The notes under the pieces are model-generated. The model searched no databases, was not told where the DNA came from, and saw nothing but the letters and a program-made list of their open reading frames with translations. A stretch of DNA of 64,000 nt from Prinia subflava (taxonomy: Eukaryota > Chordata > Aves > Passeriformes > Cisticolidae). The stretch is from positions 49,853,485-49,917,484 of the forward strand of contig NC_086248.1 in NCBI RefSeq assembly GCF_021018805.1, in the 5' to 3' direction. The translations under genes were made by a program, and so were the position numbers. Shown here piece after piece: positions 51,501-64,000 of this stretch; position 1 is the first letter of the stretch; every line of letters starts with the position of its first letter.

Positions 51501-53040
51501 TCACAGTTCTGCCATCCATGTGATAAGTTAAGACAGAATAAAAGAAGGTGGTATTAGAAGGAAATCCCCTGCTGTAGTAAGTGGTGCAACTCAGTGTTAC
51601 TGACAGTCAAAAACCTTACAAAAACCAAACCCAAAGTAAAAACACCCTAAGCAGAGCAAGAAAAAAAACCTAACTCCTGCTTCTGAGAAGCAGATTCACT
51701 GGGCAGGAAAATAATTAAGAATTTTGGAAGACTCTATGAGAAACACCATTTATCTCTGTTCTTGTCCTCTTTAACACTAAAATACTATGTAAGTTTAAAT
51801 CTTATTTTAGAACTTCATATCTCACATTAAGATTGCTTGCTGCCTTAAAACCACCATAGCCATGGCATCTGGCACTTTTGATATACTTTAGTCAGTACAT
51901 CTCTCTGTAAGACTCTGCTCCCAGTTCTACATCACTTTTCTAACATTCAGCTCTTAGGTTATCCTGTTTTTTTCTCCTGAGGATTTGCTATAAATCCCCC
52001 TCCATCCTGATTAGTTCATTAACTTCTGACTTCAGCTTCTACCTCACATCAGATTTCCTCTACTAGTAAATAGAGGAAGTTTTGCTAAGCTTTCAAGTTT
52101 CACTAAATTGCTCTTTTGCTCTATCAGTTGCATTGTCCAAGTGCAATGAAATGTTTTTATCTTCCTTTGTCAAATTTGTTATGAGGATGAGTGTTGAGCA
52201 GTTCGCATTTGGAGGTGACTGGGTAACACAGAAATAGGGTGGAGAATTGGTGCTAGAACCCAGAACTTCACTATTTTTTTTTCTTGATGTGTTTGTTAGG
52301 CCTTTTTTTTTTTGGCTGCTCTGTTATTCTCTGGTTCCACAACCCTCCTCTTGCTCTCCCAGTCAACCTCCCTTTTGTGAGATAATCCTTCTTTTACTGC
52401 CAGTCACTGGAGATCAAGTTGTCTCACACATTCTCAAGTGAAGGCAGTGAGATGAGTTTGTCTGGTGGAGATCCTGCAACAGCAGGCTAAGGCTGCAGTT
52501 CAGGGTAAGGACACTCACAACCCGATCAAGAGTATTAATGTACTGAAATATTGTGAAAACAATGGTTTCTTTATCAGAAGGGCTGTATCAGTTTTTCAAG
52601 AAAAGCCACTACTGATCTTCTGGACATGACAAAATCCCAGTATTTGGTCTTTTCAGTTTGATGAGGACTTAAAAGAACAGGTAAAGATTCAAAGCACCAA
52701 AGCACAGATGGCAAGTGACAGCTATATGTAATTTCTCTGCCAATAATTCCACTTTCCCACTTCCTAGCACTATTTTTTCAATACCCTAAATAATCCTAAT
52801 CTCAGTCTCAGTCATTTAAAATATATCTGTATCACTCTTGTCAATACAGTTCATATACATTCCTTATCATCGGACAGTAAATCTAAAAAGAGGATTTAAT
52901 CTTCTCTGAACTCAATTAGCTCGTATTAGCTTCTCGTGTCACAAAAATATTTTATGTGGGTTCACAGTCATTCAGGTTAAAAAGTCTTCCAAAGCATCTA
53001 GTCACATTTATTGTGCTTGATGCTGCATGTGGTGCCATTA

Positions 53041-53260
53041 AATGCTCGAATCATAGAATCGAAATCATCACACTAACGGCATGGCACCGTTATTAAAAAT
53101 AATGGGCTGACAAGTTGCAAAGGTCTGCTTCCAGCCGTTCTGTAGCTACCAGTCGTTGTAAGGAGCCTACGTCAAAGGCTTGCTGACTGACAGTCAATTA
53201 TTTCCCCTTCTAATACAGCTGCTGGATCAACAGTGGTTTCAGAGATTGGACAGCCCGTCA
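53041..53260. other. CpG-containing intronic block, possible conserved element
   Basis: Eight CpG sites lie in about 210 bp of an otherwise AT-rich, CpG-poor intron. The block includes TACGTCA, a cAMP-response half-site form, and an ATGGGCTGACAAG segment. No repeat family recognised. Reading it as a regulatory element is inference only. Confidence 0.3.
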
Positions 53261-56200
53261 GGACTTGTAGCTGTGATATTCATCAGATATTAACATTAAC
53301 TTAACAAACGCTGTAAATTACACTTGCATATGGATTTGCAGGTATGTGTATCAATCTAAACATGTACAATGCAAAGACACCACTGCTGTTGAGGGAAACC
53401 TCTCTTCAGTATCTGCTGTCACAGATGTTGTGACAGCTGTGTGAAACTCTACTGAAGTGGCATTCTGGTTCACTGCAAGGGACAGCTTCCCTAGATTAAA
53501 AAAAAACTTAAGTAGTCTTTTTCAGACTAGTGTTGTGAAAGACAAAATCTGTTTTGACAAATGCTTTAAGAAAAGTATAAATGTCCTCTTCTTCCAGTCT
53601 ACTTCAATCTCTTTGTTTCTCTTTACCCACACATTGCTGTGTCATAAAAATCCATTTGCTCTGGGATCAGATAAACATTTGTTTTTCTCAGTGCCAGTCA
53701 CTAAAGCCTTGATCCTTACTCACAGCCAATAGAAAGATTGTGGTTGCTTCAATAGGGACTGACTGAGCATTAAAATCCTGTGACTGTCATTAAAACTGTT
53801 GCAATGACAGTAAGTTAATAATAAAAAATTAATACCAATGCATGGAATCCCTGCAGCCAGACTGAAACACCAGTATCACTGTATAAATCCTTTCTGATGA
53901 CACCATTCAGAACATGAACTGAGAGCTGGTTCTGTTTTTAAAATTCAGTGATATAATGTAAAAAAACAAGTTTCTTTTCCCAGCAAATGGCACATTTGCT
54001 TATGCACATTGTCTTTCAATGCCTACTAACCATATAAAAATAAAATTGAAGTCAATACTTTATAGAAATACTTACATGCAATTTACATCCTTTCCCCATC
54101 TTTATACATTTATAGAAGATAAATTTATTCACTATAATCCAGGCAACTTAACAATAAAGGGCCATCCCAATTTTTCTCAAATGGCATTAATTTCAGGCAT
54201 ATCACTAGGCTAGAGGAAGTTACACATTGTATTTATCAGATTCTGAATGTTATGCTTTTGCTCCGTGTTTAATAAACACTGAATTTTATTTTATTGACTC
54301 ACATCTCTGTAAGTGAATCAAGCTCGTTGCTGTTTGCATCATCACAGAAAAGTAACCAACGGCTAAAATATAATCGAATTCATTCATTAAAGATCAAGAA
54401 AATATTCTACTGTATAGCAGGCAAATGAAAAAAATACCCCACAAACAAACAAAAAATGACACAATCTTATACACATCTGATTTTCACCTGAGGAAATAAT
54501 CCTATTCCATGTTTCCTGTAGTAAGAGTTCCTATTATCAGTTATTCAGCTGTGTTCTACCTAACCCTGAACTTCATCAGTAATCTCCTTATTATTACTTC
54601 AAGCAACAAATACCTTTACACAGCTGCCGTTCATCTTACAGATGAGCTATTTACAAGAAACCAGGGATGCTGACTGTTGACTATCTCAGTTGACAAGGCA
54701 CAGGACAATACAGCTTAATTCCCACATATGCACTAAAAAATCTGATCCAGGACATCTGAATACAGCATAAAGAAAAGTTTAAGAAAAATTTAAAAAAGGC
54801 AAACATTACTTCGGAAACTCAGGAAAGCCAGATTAGTCAAGACTCGTATTTTAAAGAAAAAAGAATGTTGTTCCATAATCTTTTTGCAGTACTAAATTAC
54901 AATAATACCTCATTACAGTAAATATCCTGAAGAAGGAAAGGAGTTTTCCACCCAATTACTTAATAATCCAATAGTGCTGAAAAAGGCTGAAAGACATTTA
55001 TTACCTTGGTAGAGCAGAAAATGAGAAATACCAAACATTTCTTCTAGAAGTACTTAAAATATATAATCATAATCCATGCACTAATACTCATGGCCACATT
55101 TAAGATATTCCTTGGAGGATTTTGTAAATCAGATTATCAGATAATAAAGGACCTGGCATCCAGTAGTCAAATAAGCTTTTCTTAAGAGTAATGGGATTTT
55201 AATCAATAAAATGAAAATAATATAATAAAGGATCAAGTGAAATAAGCATGAAGAGATTACTATTTAAAGTAATAGAACAAATAGGCTCAGAAAAAAACTT
55301 CTGGAACCCTGCTGGAGACAATATGAGTACTTTTTGTTCCTCTACCAGCACACAGTGTTTCACTAATCATCTTGAAAAACCTTTTGCATATTAACAACAT
55401 ACAGAGGGAAAGTACATTGCTATTTTTCTTTTATAAATTACCAGTGAGTACAATGATGATACAGTTTTATAAAGCATCTAAGAAAACTGGGTTTTTGTCC
55501 CAATTCCAGCAAAACATTTGGTCAAAGTTTTTAAATGTTTTTTTGTAATTCCTCACTGCTCTTGATGGCTTTAGTGAAAGAATCAGTATTTCAAGCTTTT
55601 TTTTTCATTCCTGCACGTTTTCCTTTTTTCTTTTCTGTATTCCCAGCTGTAGACTGGAATAATGTAGCATGGACTATCTTGCAAGAATTGTCATGTAAGA
55701 AGTACCATATTTATTTTTCCAGTGCAATGAAGGTCGTGTCTGGAATAGAGTATGTTCTGGATAGATACTGCATACTGGTTCATTTTTTTGACACTTCTGA
55801 AAGATAATGTCAGTCAAAATAAGTACTTTTGGTAACGTACACAATTGTCTTTTCAGTACCAGAGAGACCTTGAACTCCAGAGCCACCAAAATAAACTATC
55901 TTTAAGTCTATTACGAGTAACTTCTTGACACATTACATTACGTATTTGGGAATATGAGAGCAACACACTGGCCCAAGTCAAAGTGATCAGAGCAAATAAA
56001 AATTTGAGATGACCCCACTTTCTCAACCCTGCCTCTTTCTGGAAGGCAGATTTCCAAAGAGTATCTTCAAGGGCCAGCAATCAGAGTCCAAATTTTCTAT
56101 GATGTGTGGGTGGATGCAGGGATAGAATACAGAAGGCTAGGCTCCCTTCCCCTCCCTAAAAGGCAAGCACGAAGAACCACCTCTGCTACAGCTGTGGTCT

Positions 56201-57825
56201 CTGTAGACAACAGAGACCTTTTTGTCTTTTTCTAATTATCTGAAGGACCTAAGACATGTTTAGTCAATTCACAACTAATTAACAATAAACCAATCTGTCT
56301 CACAAACAAAATTTACTCAAAAGTAGGCTTTTGTGAACTTTTTCTACTCATGAAAATGTCAGATGTCAGTAAACCTTAACCATACAACAGGCTGAATATT
56401 CAAGTGACATATTTAAGCCTTCAAAGACAAGCCCAAAAGCTATTAGCCATTAAAACAATGCTGGCAAAGTTAGTTAAGCAAAACTCAATTAATTTACGAA
56501 GGGAATTCTGGGTGAAAGACAGAGAAAACACTTCATTTATGGCCTCAGTAGAACACTGTGACATGATGTGAAACAACGTTGCTGAAAGACTGGATGTTCT
56601 AATGTGTGTTAGAAAATGTTCATTTGAAAAGAAATTCAAAATGATGCATTTTTAAAATCTTCTTTATTCCAGTAGACTTCATTACCTAGAGAGGTTGCTG
56701 TATGACATGAAATGGACAACCTGAAAGGTCAACCGGAAAGTCTGTCGGAGTTGCTGCACCAACCACAATTTGCTGGGATGTATTTTAAACCCATGAGCCT
56801 CTCCACAGCTAAGAATTGAATCAAGACATTTACATTAATGGGCTTTTGACAGACTAATACTCAATTTTCTTATACTACACAGAAACTGCAAAACATGAGC
56901 ACCATTACAAGATATATAGCATACGGATACCATTAAAGCTCAATTATAAGGAATACTTGCTCATTTATTTCTCTAAGCACTACTCCAAGAAATGTAGTGG
57001 CAGTTTCCCAGATGTCAAGTGGGAATAGTAGCCTTTCATTTAATTTGTTGAAAGATCATTCCCTCCTATTAACTAATTTCCTCCTAAAGATGTGTCGGTG
57101 TTAAAACAATAAAAACGTCATTTGAACATGAAGTTTAAACCAGTGAAGGCAAATTGCTGGAACAAACTACTTAGCTGTCTTGCTAATGTCTTTTTATTTC
57201 CTTCTCAATAGGTCTCAAACTAGCCCATCATTGTACAAGTCTCATTCTGTCTTTATCATCTGCTATATGGATTCCTACAGTGACAGCATTTACTGCTGGG
57301 GGTTTTATTACTGCTTGTTTAATATAAAACAACAGACTATTCTGCTAAGTCTTTTAAAATGATATTCAGTCATACCTCATCCTCTAAGCCAGGTCTACTC
57401 AGTTAGTTGTGGTGTGCTACAGTGTCAAGGTCTGCTCATTAAAAAGAAGGAAACACAAGGACATCCACTTTGTTAATGTGAGATTAGTGAGAACACCACA
57501 TATTTTTGATGTTGGCTAGGTGCATCCACCCAACTCAAAACTTAGAAGAGACTGGATAAGAAGTCAGGCTGAATGCTTTCCACAACATAAAGACATGCTA
57601 GTGAGTTCTTACTCTTCCCTGTCCTTCCCTACTACAGTAGGTCTGTAGTGAGCTAAAAGTCAGTCAAGGCAGAACACAATCACCAAAATGTTGCTCATTG
57701 GGTTATTAATTCTTAAGGTTGACTTGCCAGTCATTCACTCTCTACCCTCTTTACTACTTACTCTCTACTATAATAATTCCAAAATCATATGGCAATATTA
57801 GGGAAAAAAATCCAGCAGAGTCAGA

Positions 57826-58525
57826 ATCAAATTGGCCCTGTGACCTTTAACATTTTCACAAATGACTTGGACAGAGGTCTGGAAGGGATACTAAGCAAGT
57901 TTGCAGATGATAAAAAACTGGGAGGAGCTGTTGCCTCCCTTCAGGGTAGGGAGGCCCAGCAGAGAGACCTCGACAAATTAGACGGCTGGGTGATCACCAA
58001 CCATATGAAGTTTGAGAAGGGAAAGTGCCTCATTCTGTACCTGGGATGGAGCAACCATGGCTGTACAGACAAACTGGAGAATGTTATTCTGGAAAACAGC
58101 GCTGCAGAAAGGAGCCTGGGGGTCCTGGTCAATGGCAAGTTGAACAAGTCAGCAGTGCCCTGGCAGCCAGAAGGGCCAACCCTGTCCTGGGGTGCATCAG
58201 GCACAGCATGGCCAGCTGGGCAAGGGAGGGGATTGTCCCACTCTGCTCTGAGCTGGGGCAGCCTCACCTCCAGTGCTGGGGGGAGTTCTGGGTGCCACAA
58301 TATAAAATAGACATTGAGCCATAAGGGAGTGCCCAGAGGAGGGCAACAAAGACAGTGAAAGGTCTGGAGGGGAAGCTGCATGAGGAATGGCTGAGGTCAC
58401 TCGGTCTGTTCAGCCTGGGGGAGACTGAGGGGAGACCTCACCACAGTCTTCAGCACTATTGTGAGGGGAAGGGGAGGGGCAGACACTGATCTCTTCACTG
58501 TGGTGACCAGTGATAGGACCCCAGG
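57826..58525 (+). mobile_element. CR1 LINE ORF2 remnant, truncated at both ends
   Basis: Translated in plus frame it gives GPVTFNIFTNDLDRGLEG, then SKFADDKKLGG, then a KFEKGKC and ERSLGVLV stretch, all typical of the CR1 reverse-transcriptase C-terminus. The FADD catalytic motif is intact at 57,900-57,911. A frameshift near 58,145-58,165 moves the LGCIRHSMASWAREGIVPL continuation to another frame. After about 58,525 homology stops before the usual 3' UTR and ATTCTATRA tail. Inactive fossil. Confidence 0.93.
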
Positions 58526-61484
58526 GTCCTATCCAGAAAAACTGAAGTTCTGCAGTTAAGATTCCATACCTTTTAAGGCTGTGAGGAAAAACCCCAGATA
58601 GCAACAAAAAGCCTTGATGCATTCACATACATGACTGAATTTGGAGGAGCTTTTGGGCATTGGTACCCATGTCAGTTCTGCAACCACTCATTTTCTCAGC
58701 ACAGCTGAATGAGTTACAGCACTGGATATAATTTAGGGTTATATTTTATTCTACATATCTACAAACTAATTCTTTAATGTGCACTCCTTGTCAGTTGTAA
58801 TATCTTGTAGTACATGAAAGCACAGAAAAAAAAGTGCAGCTGATCTAACTCAAAGTCACAGTGTGATCAAACTGATTTACAGTGCTGGACTGCCTAATCC
58901 ACCACAGAATGACTTCAAAGAATACATAAGACTCTTAAAAGTATCTCTTTCTCCAAACAGCTGCATGCCATGTAACTATTCTTGTTTTGCCATGTGGAAA
59001 CTGAGCTTCATTACTGCAAATTTTCATGAAAATTGTGTTACATTGGTAGCTTCAAAGAAAACAATTAGGAAATTTGAAAATAAAACAATTTAGAAACTTA
59101 GGATATTGACAAAAAGGTTTGATGCAGATTCAAACTATTCAATTATTCGAGCGATTCAAATATGAATTATTTGCAACCATGTGTCTAAAGAGGAATAAAG
59201 CCAAATTCACTATATTCTTTATTCATTTGATTTGTTTCAAAGTGATTTGTTCAATATAACTAATGTAATAAACTGCAGTGCTGCCCAATTGTTAATTTTG
59301 AAGTGCAAGCTAGTTAGATTTCAATACATTTTTTTTAATATGAAGAACAAAATGGAATATTTCAGGGTCCTAAAACCACTGATATGCCACTGGATGCAAA
59401 ACACAAATCAATAGCCAGCATAAGATGGTCACCACCACCATGCATTATTCACAATCATTAAGGTCAACCACAAACCTCAGACAATTTTCAAGTTCCATAC
59501 TTAGTGTTTGGTTTTTTGTGATTGTTCTATTTGTTCATTTTTTTGTGTGTGTGTATCTGAGAGTTATGCATAAAGCAAAACTGATTTGAGATCTGCATGA
59601 ATCTTATTATCTACTGAACTAACAGAATTTCCAAGTAGGACCTTTCTAAAATTCCAAGGCTGTTATTTGATTTGAGCCTGAGCAACTCCTCCTGAGTAAC
59701 CCCTACCTCCCCCAATCCCCTATATATTTTATTGTCATTACAGAGCACTCAAATCATTTCATTTCTGCTTAAAATATTTGATTTGGCTACCTCTCTGCTC
59801 AGATTGAGCTGGATCAAACAAAAGATATAGATGGCTTCGCTTCACTTAGTTATCCAAGACGAGGTTTGTGATCCCCACATGGCCTGAGAACATACAGGTT
59901 AACGGTGCCAAACAAATATCCACTTTTAGGAGCTTTTGCATTTACCCACAAAATGCAGCACAGCAAGAGGGGAAGACTGGGAGAGACACTTAAGAAGTTC
60001 AACTCCTGAGCCAAACTAACCTGCTAATGAAGACACCCAGATGATTCCTTGATCTTAATTATTCAGAAGCCCTTAGGCATAACCTGCCCACCATTCACCT
60101 ATCAGTAATATCTGATTTGGACTCTCTAGCTAATGCTTTCTTTTAAAGGAAGCAATAACCTAGGGAGCAAAAGCACTTGTCTGAGAAGTGAAAAACCCAA
60201 GCCTGCTGAATTCCTGGAGAATGTCTCAAGAACTAGGAGAAAAGCTCTTCTGGCAAATCCTGTCTACTTTCTGTTGAAATTGTATCACCAAAGAAGCGAA
60301 AGGACAAGATTCACTGGACGGAAAACTCCTGGCTATTGGTCTCTCAGAACACCTTCTCTAATGCATTCCTAATGAAAATTTAACAACAAAATTCCTAAAA
60401 CAAGACAGGAAAATTCCCCAGAAGTCTTATGTAAATAAATCAGGTGGCTTTAACATCTGTTCACTGACAGTGTAAGGATACTGAATAGTTTTAGACCATT
60501 TTCAATGTCTGATCTAAATAGATGCTTTGTGCTTTTTCCCAATCACTTGTTAAAAATAAGACTAAATATAAATCATACTGAGAAGATTACAAGTCTTTAT
60601 AGATTTTAGTAGATCAGGCTTGATAGTAGCAAAACCAGGCAGTCTGCTTAAGAGCATTTTCTCTTATCAATTTTGCTGCTAGGATCCTAGTTGTAATTTC
60701 TGTTCAGTATCATTTGATTTCCTAATAGACAAGAAGCTCTGAGCATGGGGTGACCCACAATAACCTTCACATCTCATAAAGAAAGCAAGAAGGGCACACA
60801 CACTCTCCCCTTCAAGTCACCTTGTCATGCTAATTCAACACACCTAGGTAATTTCTATTTTCTCCTTGTGTTTCTGAAAAACATCCAGGGATAGATTATT
60901 AAAAATGCAGACTAGTATGACCATTACAGTAATTGCATTGGTTACATTTATTAATTTGTCAAAATTAAGTCAATAAGGGTTTTAGTAACACCATTATATT
61001 ACTTGATTAGTTTTGAAAGTGATTATCATAAGAACTCTATTTAATTGGAAGCATCTCAATTTACAGGATACATTAAATTCTCAGTAGCATTTTAAGGCGA
61101 TTCAACATATGCAGGTCAATTACCAGTAATCACTGTTTCATACAACTGCTTCAGAAGAAATTTCAGTACAACACTGGAAAAGAAGGATAGATGGTTGTAA
61201 AAAATTACAACTGAACCTGAGTTTACAAAGATAAAGCTGAACTTTGGCTCACGTTATCATGGTAAAAGGCCATATCTAACATCTGCACTGTTAAAACCAC
61301 TCTGAAACACTAAAGATTATAAAAATCTGAGCAAAGATTAGAGAACAGTTGACTACCTTAAAACGGATGATGATAATTTGTCAGGACTGCCAAATTACTG
61401 AAATGCACTAACTGCACTCATGCCCAGCTGCACATTAATTACTAGATTAGAAAGTTATAATTAATTTTCTTAATATCACTACAC

Positions 61485-61660
61485 CGCTTTTCTTCCTTGA
61501 GTTAATAAAAACAGATTGCAATCAATCTTTGTTAATTCATGCTGCAGAACGTAACCGCCGTAGCTATTTCCATATGCGAAGAACACTGCACGCACAGCTC
61601 TTGCAGTAATACCCTGCCTGGAAGCTGAATCCTCTGACATTTTAATGAAGTGTTGTAATA
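61485..61660. other. CpG-containing intronic block, possible conserved element
   Basis: Five CpGs fall between 61,550 and 61,593 (AACGTAACCGCCGTAGC then ATGCGAAG and GCACGCACAG), beside homeodomain-type TTAAT motifs. A 62-codon minus frame covers it but matches nothing I know. Function is inference. Confidence 0.25.
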
Positions 61661-62615
61661 AGGCCAATAAATTATAAATTATAATTTGACTGAGTATAGT
61701 TAGTAGAAAAACTACAAAAGCTTAAAAATGAGTTCTTAAAGAGTCTTCTTAATGACAAGGTTTAGAAGTGGATACCATGTTCCAACATGTTTTGAACAGG
61801 AAAAGAGGGTTTACTCACAGCTGCATTGTTGAAAACCTTCACTGCTGAGACTTGTAAAATTTCTTCATCAATTGACTTTGTCATTAGAAATCAGCAAAAG
61901 TGCTACAGACCTTTGCACATGTTGCAAGAAATTTTGAGAACTAGGAAAGGAAAACAACTCTATAGAGATATAGAGATACAGGGTAAAGTTCATCAAAGTT
62001 TTCATGAAGAGCATTCAGCAAAGATAATGAAAGCAGCATTCAAAGAGCATATCTGTGTCCATATCTGCGTTAGTAACAAAAGGTGTTTTTGTAAGATGGA
62101 AAGGATTATTCATATAAAGTCAATGCATCATTTCTTCATTTTCCATTAAGCCCAAAAGTTGGGTTATTTCTCCAGCCTCATTACTGCTTAAAACATATAT
62201 TTTTTTCCTCTCCTCACTTTCCTTCCTTTGTAAAAGATGAGTGTAGAAATATGAGAATTATGACACTGTGGTATCCAAAGTGTGGTAGTCTATTCTATTT
62301 TGATCTAATAGAAGTCTTCACATAGTCAGGTAAAGTGTCAGAAAGGGAAGAGCAAACGTCAGCAACAATGAAGGTTGACAATATTTTTTATTTGTGTTTT
62401 TGTGATTTTAATGTTTCTAAAGTCTTCTGGGGAATGGTAAAGACAAAGTAATTTTGAATTTGTGAAAGACTAGAGATAAGAAAATGGATTTTAAGAGAAT
62501 ATATAGCCTTCAGAAGCAAAGGCAGGCACAAGCTTTTTATTACAGTTTTTTTTCTCCCAAAATTCTCAACAGGAGCCCAATTTGCCTTACACTGCTAAAT
62601 GCTATAAATATGTTT

Positions 62616-62632
62616 TATATATATATATATAT
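62616..62632. repeat. (TA)n dinucleotide tract
   Basis: About 8.5 TA units flanked by TGTTT and GTAAAACA, giving a near-palindromic 30-bp AT stretch. Confidence 0.9.
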
Positions 62633-64000
62633 GTAAAACATCTATAAATTTGTGTTGAGGTATACATACACACCCCCCTCCACCCCAAATGCACACCAAA
62701 ATACACACAGGCTTGATTATCACTCTTACCAGAATACTCAAATGTTTCAATATATTTAAGATATTAAGGAACAATCTATTAGATGATATACTAGGACAAG
62801 TAGGATTTATGGATCAACTCTTCCATAAATGATCATACCTTAAAGCAGCAACTTTAGTATATGTCCCATTGAGGGGCTGCAGAGAGCAAATCAAATAGGT
62901 GACCTCAAGGACATTAGAGCTGTAGGAAAGCAAGGAGGTAAAGGACAGATGGAAGGGGGGATGGAAGATAGGAAGGGGAGGAAATGAATAATTGTCTGCC
63001 TAGCAGTCACAGAAGACATATGTGGGACAATACCCAGTACAATTCTCGAGTACTAATTTTCACATGCCATCAAACTGAAACATCTTAATAGAAGGCTCAG
63101 AGAAGCAACACCTAGGTTGGGAAAACATGATGCATCCAGGATTCAGACTCCTCTGGTGGAGGATGTGTGGACAAGAACAGAATCACAGTTCAGTAGAAAA
63201 AACTGTCAGAGCTGAAAATGATCACCAGTGTATTTCTCCCCCAAAATCAAATTGGATTAGAAGAGAGGAGCAAGCATGGAAGAGGAGTAGCAGGGTTAGA
63301 AAATACACAAAGTAGAGCAGGATCAAAGACAGATTGCAAGAGTTCTGATTTACAGAAAACATACCACAAAAAGGAACTGGATGATCTCAGAACCTTGTAC
63401 TAAAACATTGCAACTTAGATTACAGATCTGAATGTTTAAGAGACACTATGAGAAACAACACAGCTGTTTTCCAACCAAAAACTGTGCTGTTACATTGATC
63501 AACATCTAGATAAAATATAAACATCAACATCTAAAGTAACAAAAACAGACCACAGGAATCTGTATTTAATGCTGAGATCACTGTTTAAAAACAATTAGGG
63601 GTTCTGTATTCAGCTGGGTGTATGAAGCTGGTCATAAAGCAGAGAAAATGCTAGTAATGATGAGTAATTATGCAAGCAGACAAGAAATTAATACTTACAT
63701 CATTCCTGAAAAGAAAGAAAACTTGCATTCTCACTAAATCTTAAACATAACTGAACTATTAACAAATAATAAACTTTTGTTTCTGTTAAAAGGTAAAGCA
63801 AAAATGAATCTGCATGAACCTTCTTGCTATTCTGATATAACAGACTGGTTTCTAGGGGAAAAAAAAAAGATAACATATTTTATGGTGATTCGTTGTTTTA
63901 ATATCAGTCTAAAAGATTAAATGGAAAATTGTACTGCAAGAGTATCTGACATATCTGTAAAAACACATATGCCATGAGTTTCAGAATAACAAAAGGTGTC

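Noticed and set aside
56641..56800. Possible missing upstream MAN1A1 exon near 56.7 kb
   Set aside because: Minus-strand translation shows none of the expected GVKLLPAFHTPSG-type residues and no donor ending in AG with the right phase.
57789..58310. 173-codon open frame as a cellular gene
   Set aside because: Its first two thirds are CR1 reverse transcriptase (NDLD, SKFADD, KGKC) and the rest is out of frame with the element; it starts at a chance ATG.

Overview
This is vertebrate nuclear DNA, almost certainly from a bird. It has AT-rich, CpG-poor non-coding sequence, very large introns, consensus GT/AG splice sites, several 5'-truncated CR1 LINE copies with the typical avian 3' end, and a degraded LTR that resembles LTRs common in songbirds. 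Nothing suggests prokaryotic, plasmid or viral content, and nearly all short open frames in the window are chance.

The only protein-coding gene I can support is the 3' half of MAN1A1 (Golgi alpha-1,2-mannosidase IA, GH47) on the minus strand. Seven exons, read from high to low coordinates, lie at 41369-41246, 39013-38920, 34177-34062, 23290-23071, 22223-22051, 17042-16927 and 16294-16168 (stop at 16170-16168). Their phases join without a break into 322 C-terminal residues with no stop or frameshift. The window therefore holds about half of a protein of roughly 650 residues. Earlier exons (cytosolic tail, membrane anchor, stem and first catalytic half) lie beyond base 64,000, behind an intron with more than 22.6 kb in view.

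Layout: 1 to about 12,750 is intergenic, downstream of the gene. It carries a 166-bp inverted repeat (arms 4180-4345 and 5846-6011, spacer exactly 1,500 bp) and an LTR fragment near 9,082-9,295. The likely 3' UTR runs from 16,167 to about 12,755, with a poly(A) signal at 12,778-12,773. From 16,168 to 41,369 come the seven exons with introns of 0.6 to 10.8 kb. From 41,370 to the end is one long intron with CR1 remnants, homopolymer runs and a few CpG-containing stretches that may be conserved regulatory elements.

I did not find a convincing undescribed biological system. The best leads are the 166-bp inverted repeat, the apparent loss of an N-glycosylation sequon in MAN1A1, and CpG-dense intronic blocks near 53.1 and 61.55 kb. 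All protein comparisons rest on my knowledge of the families; no database search was run.
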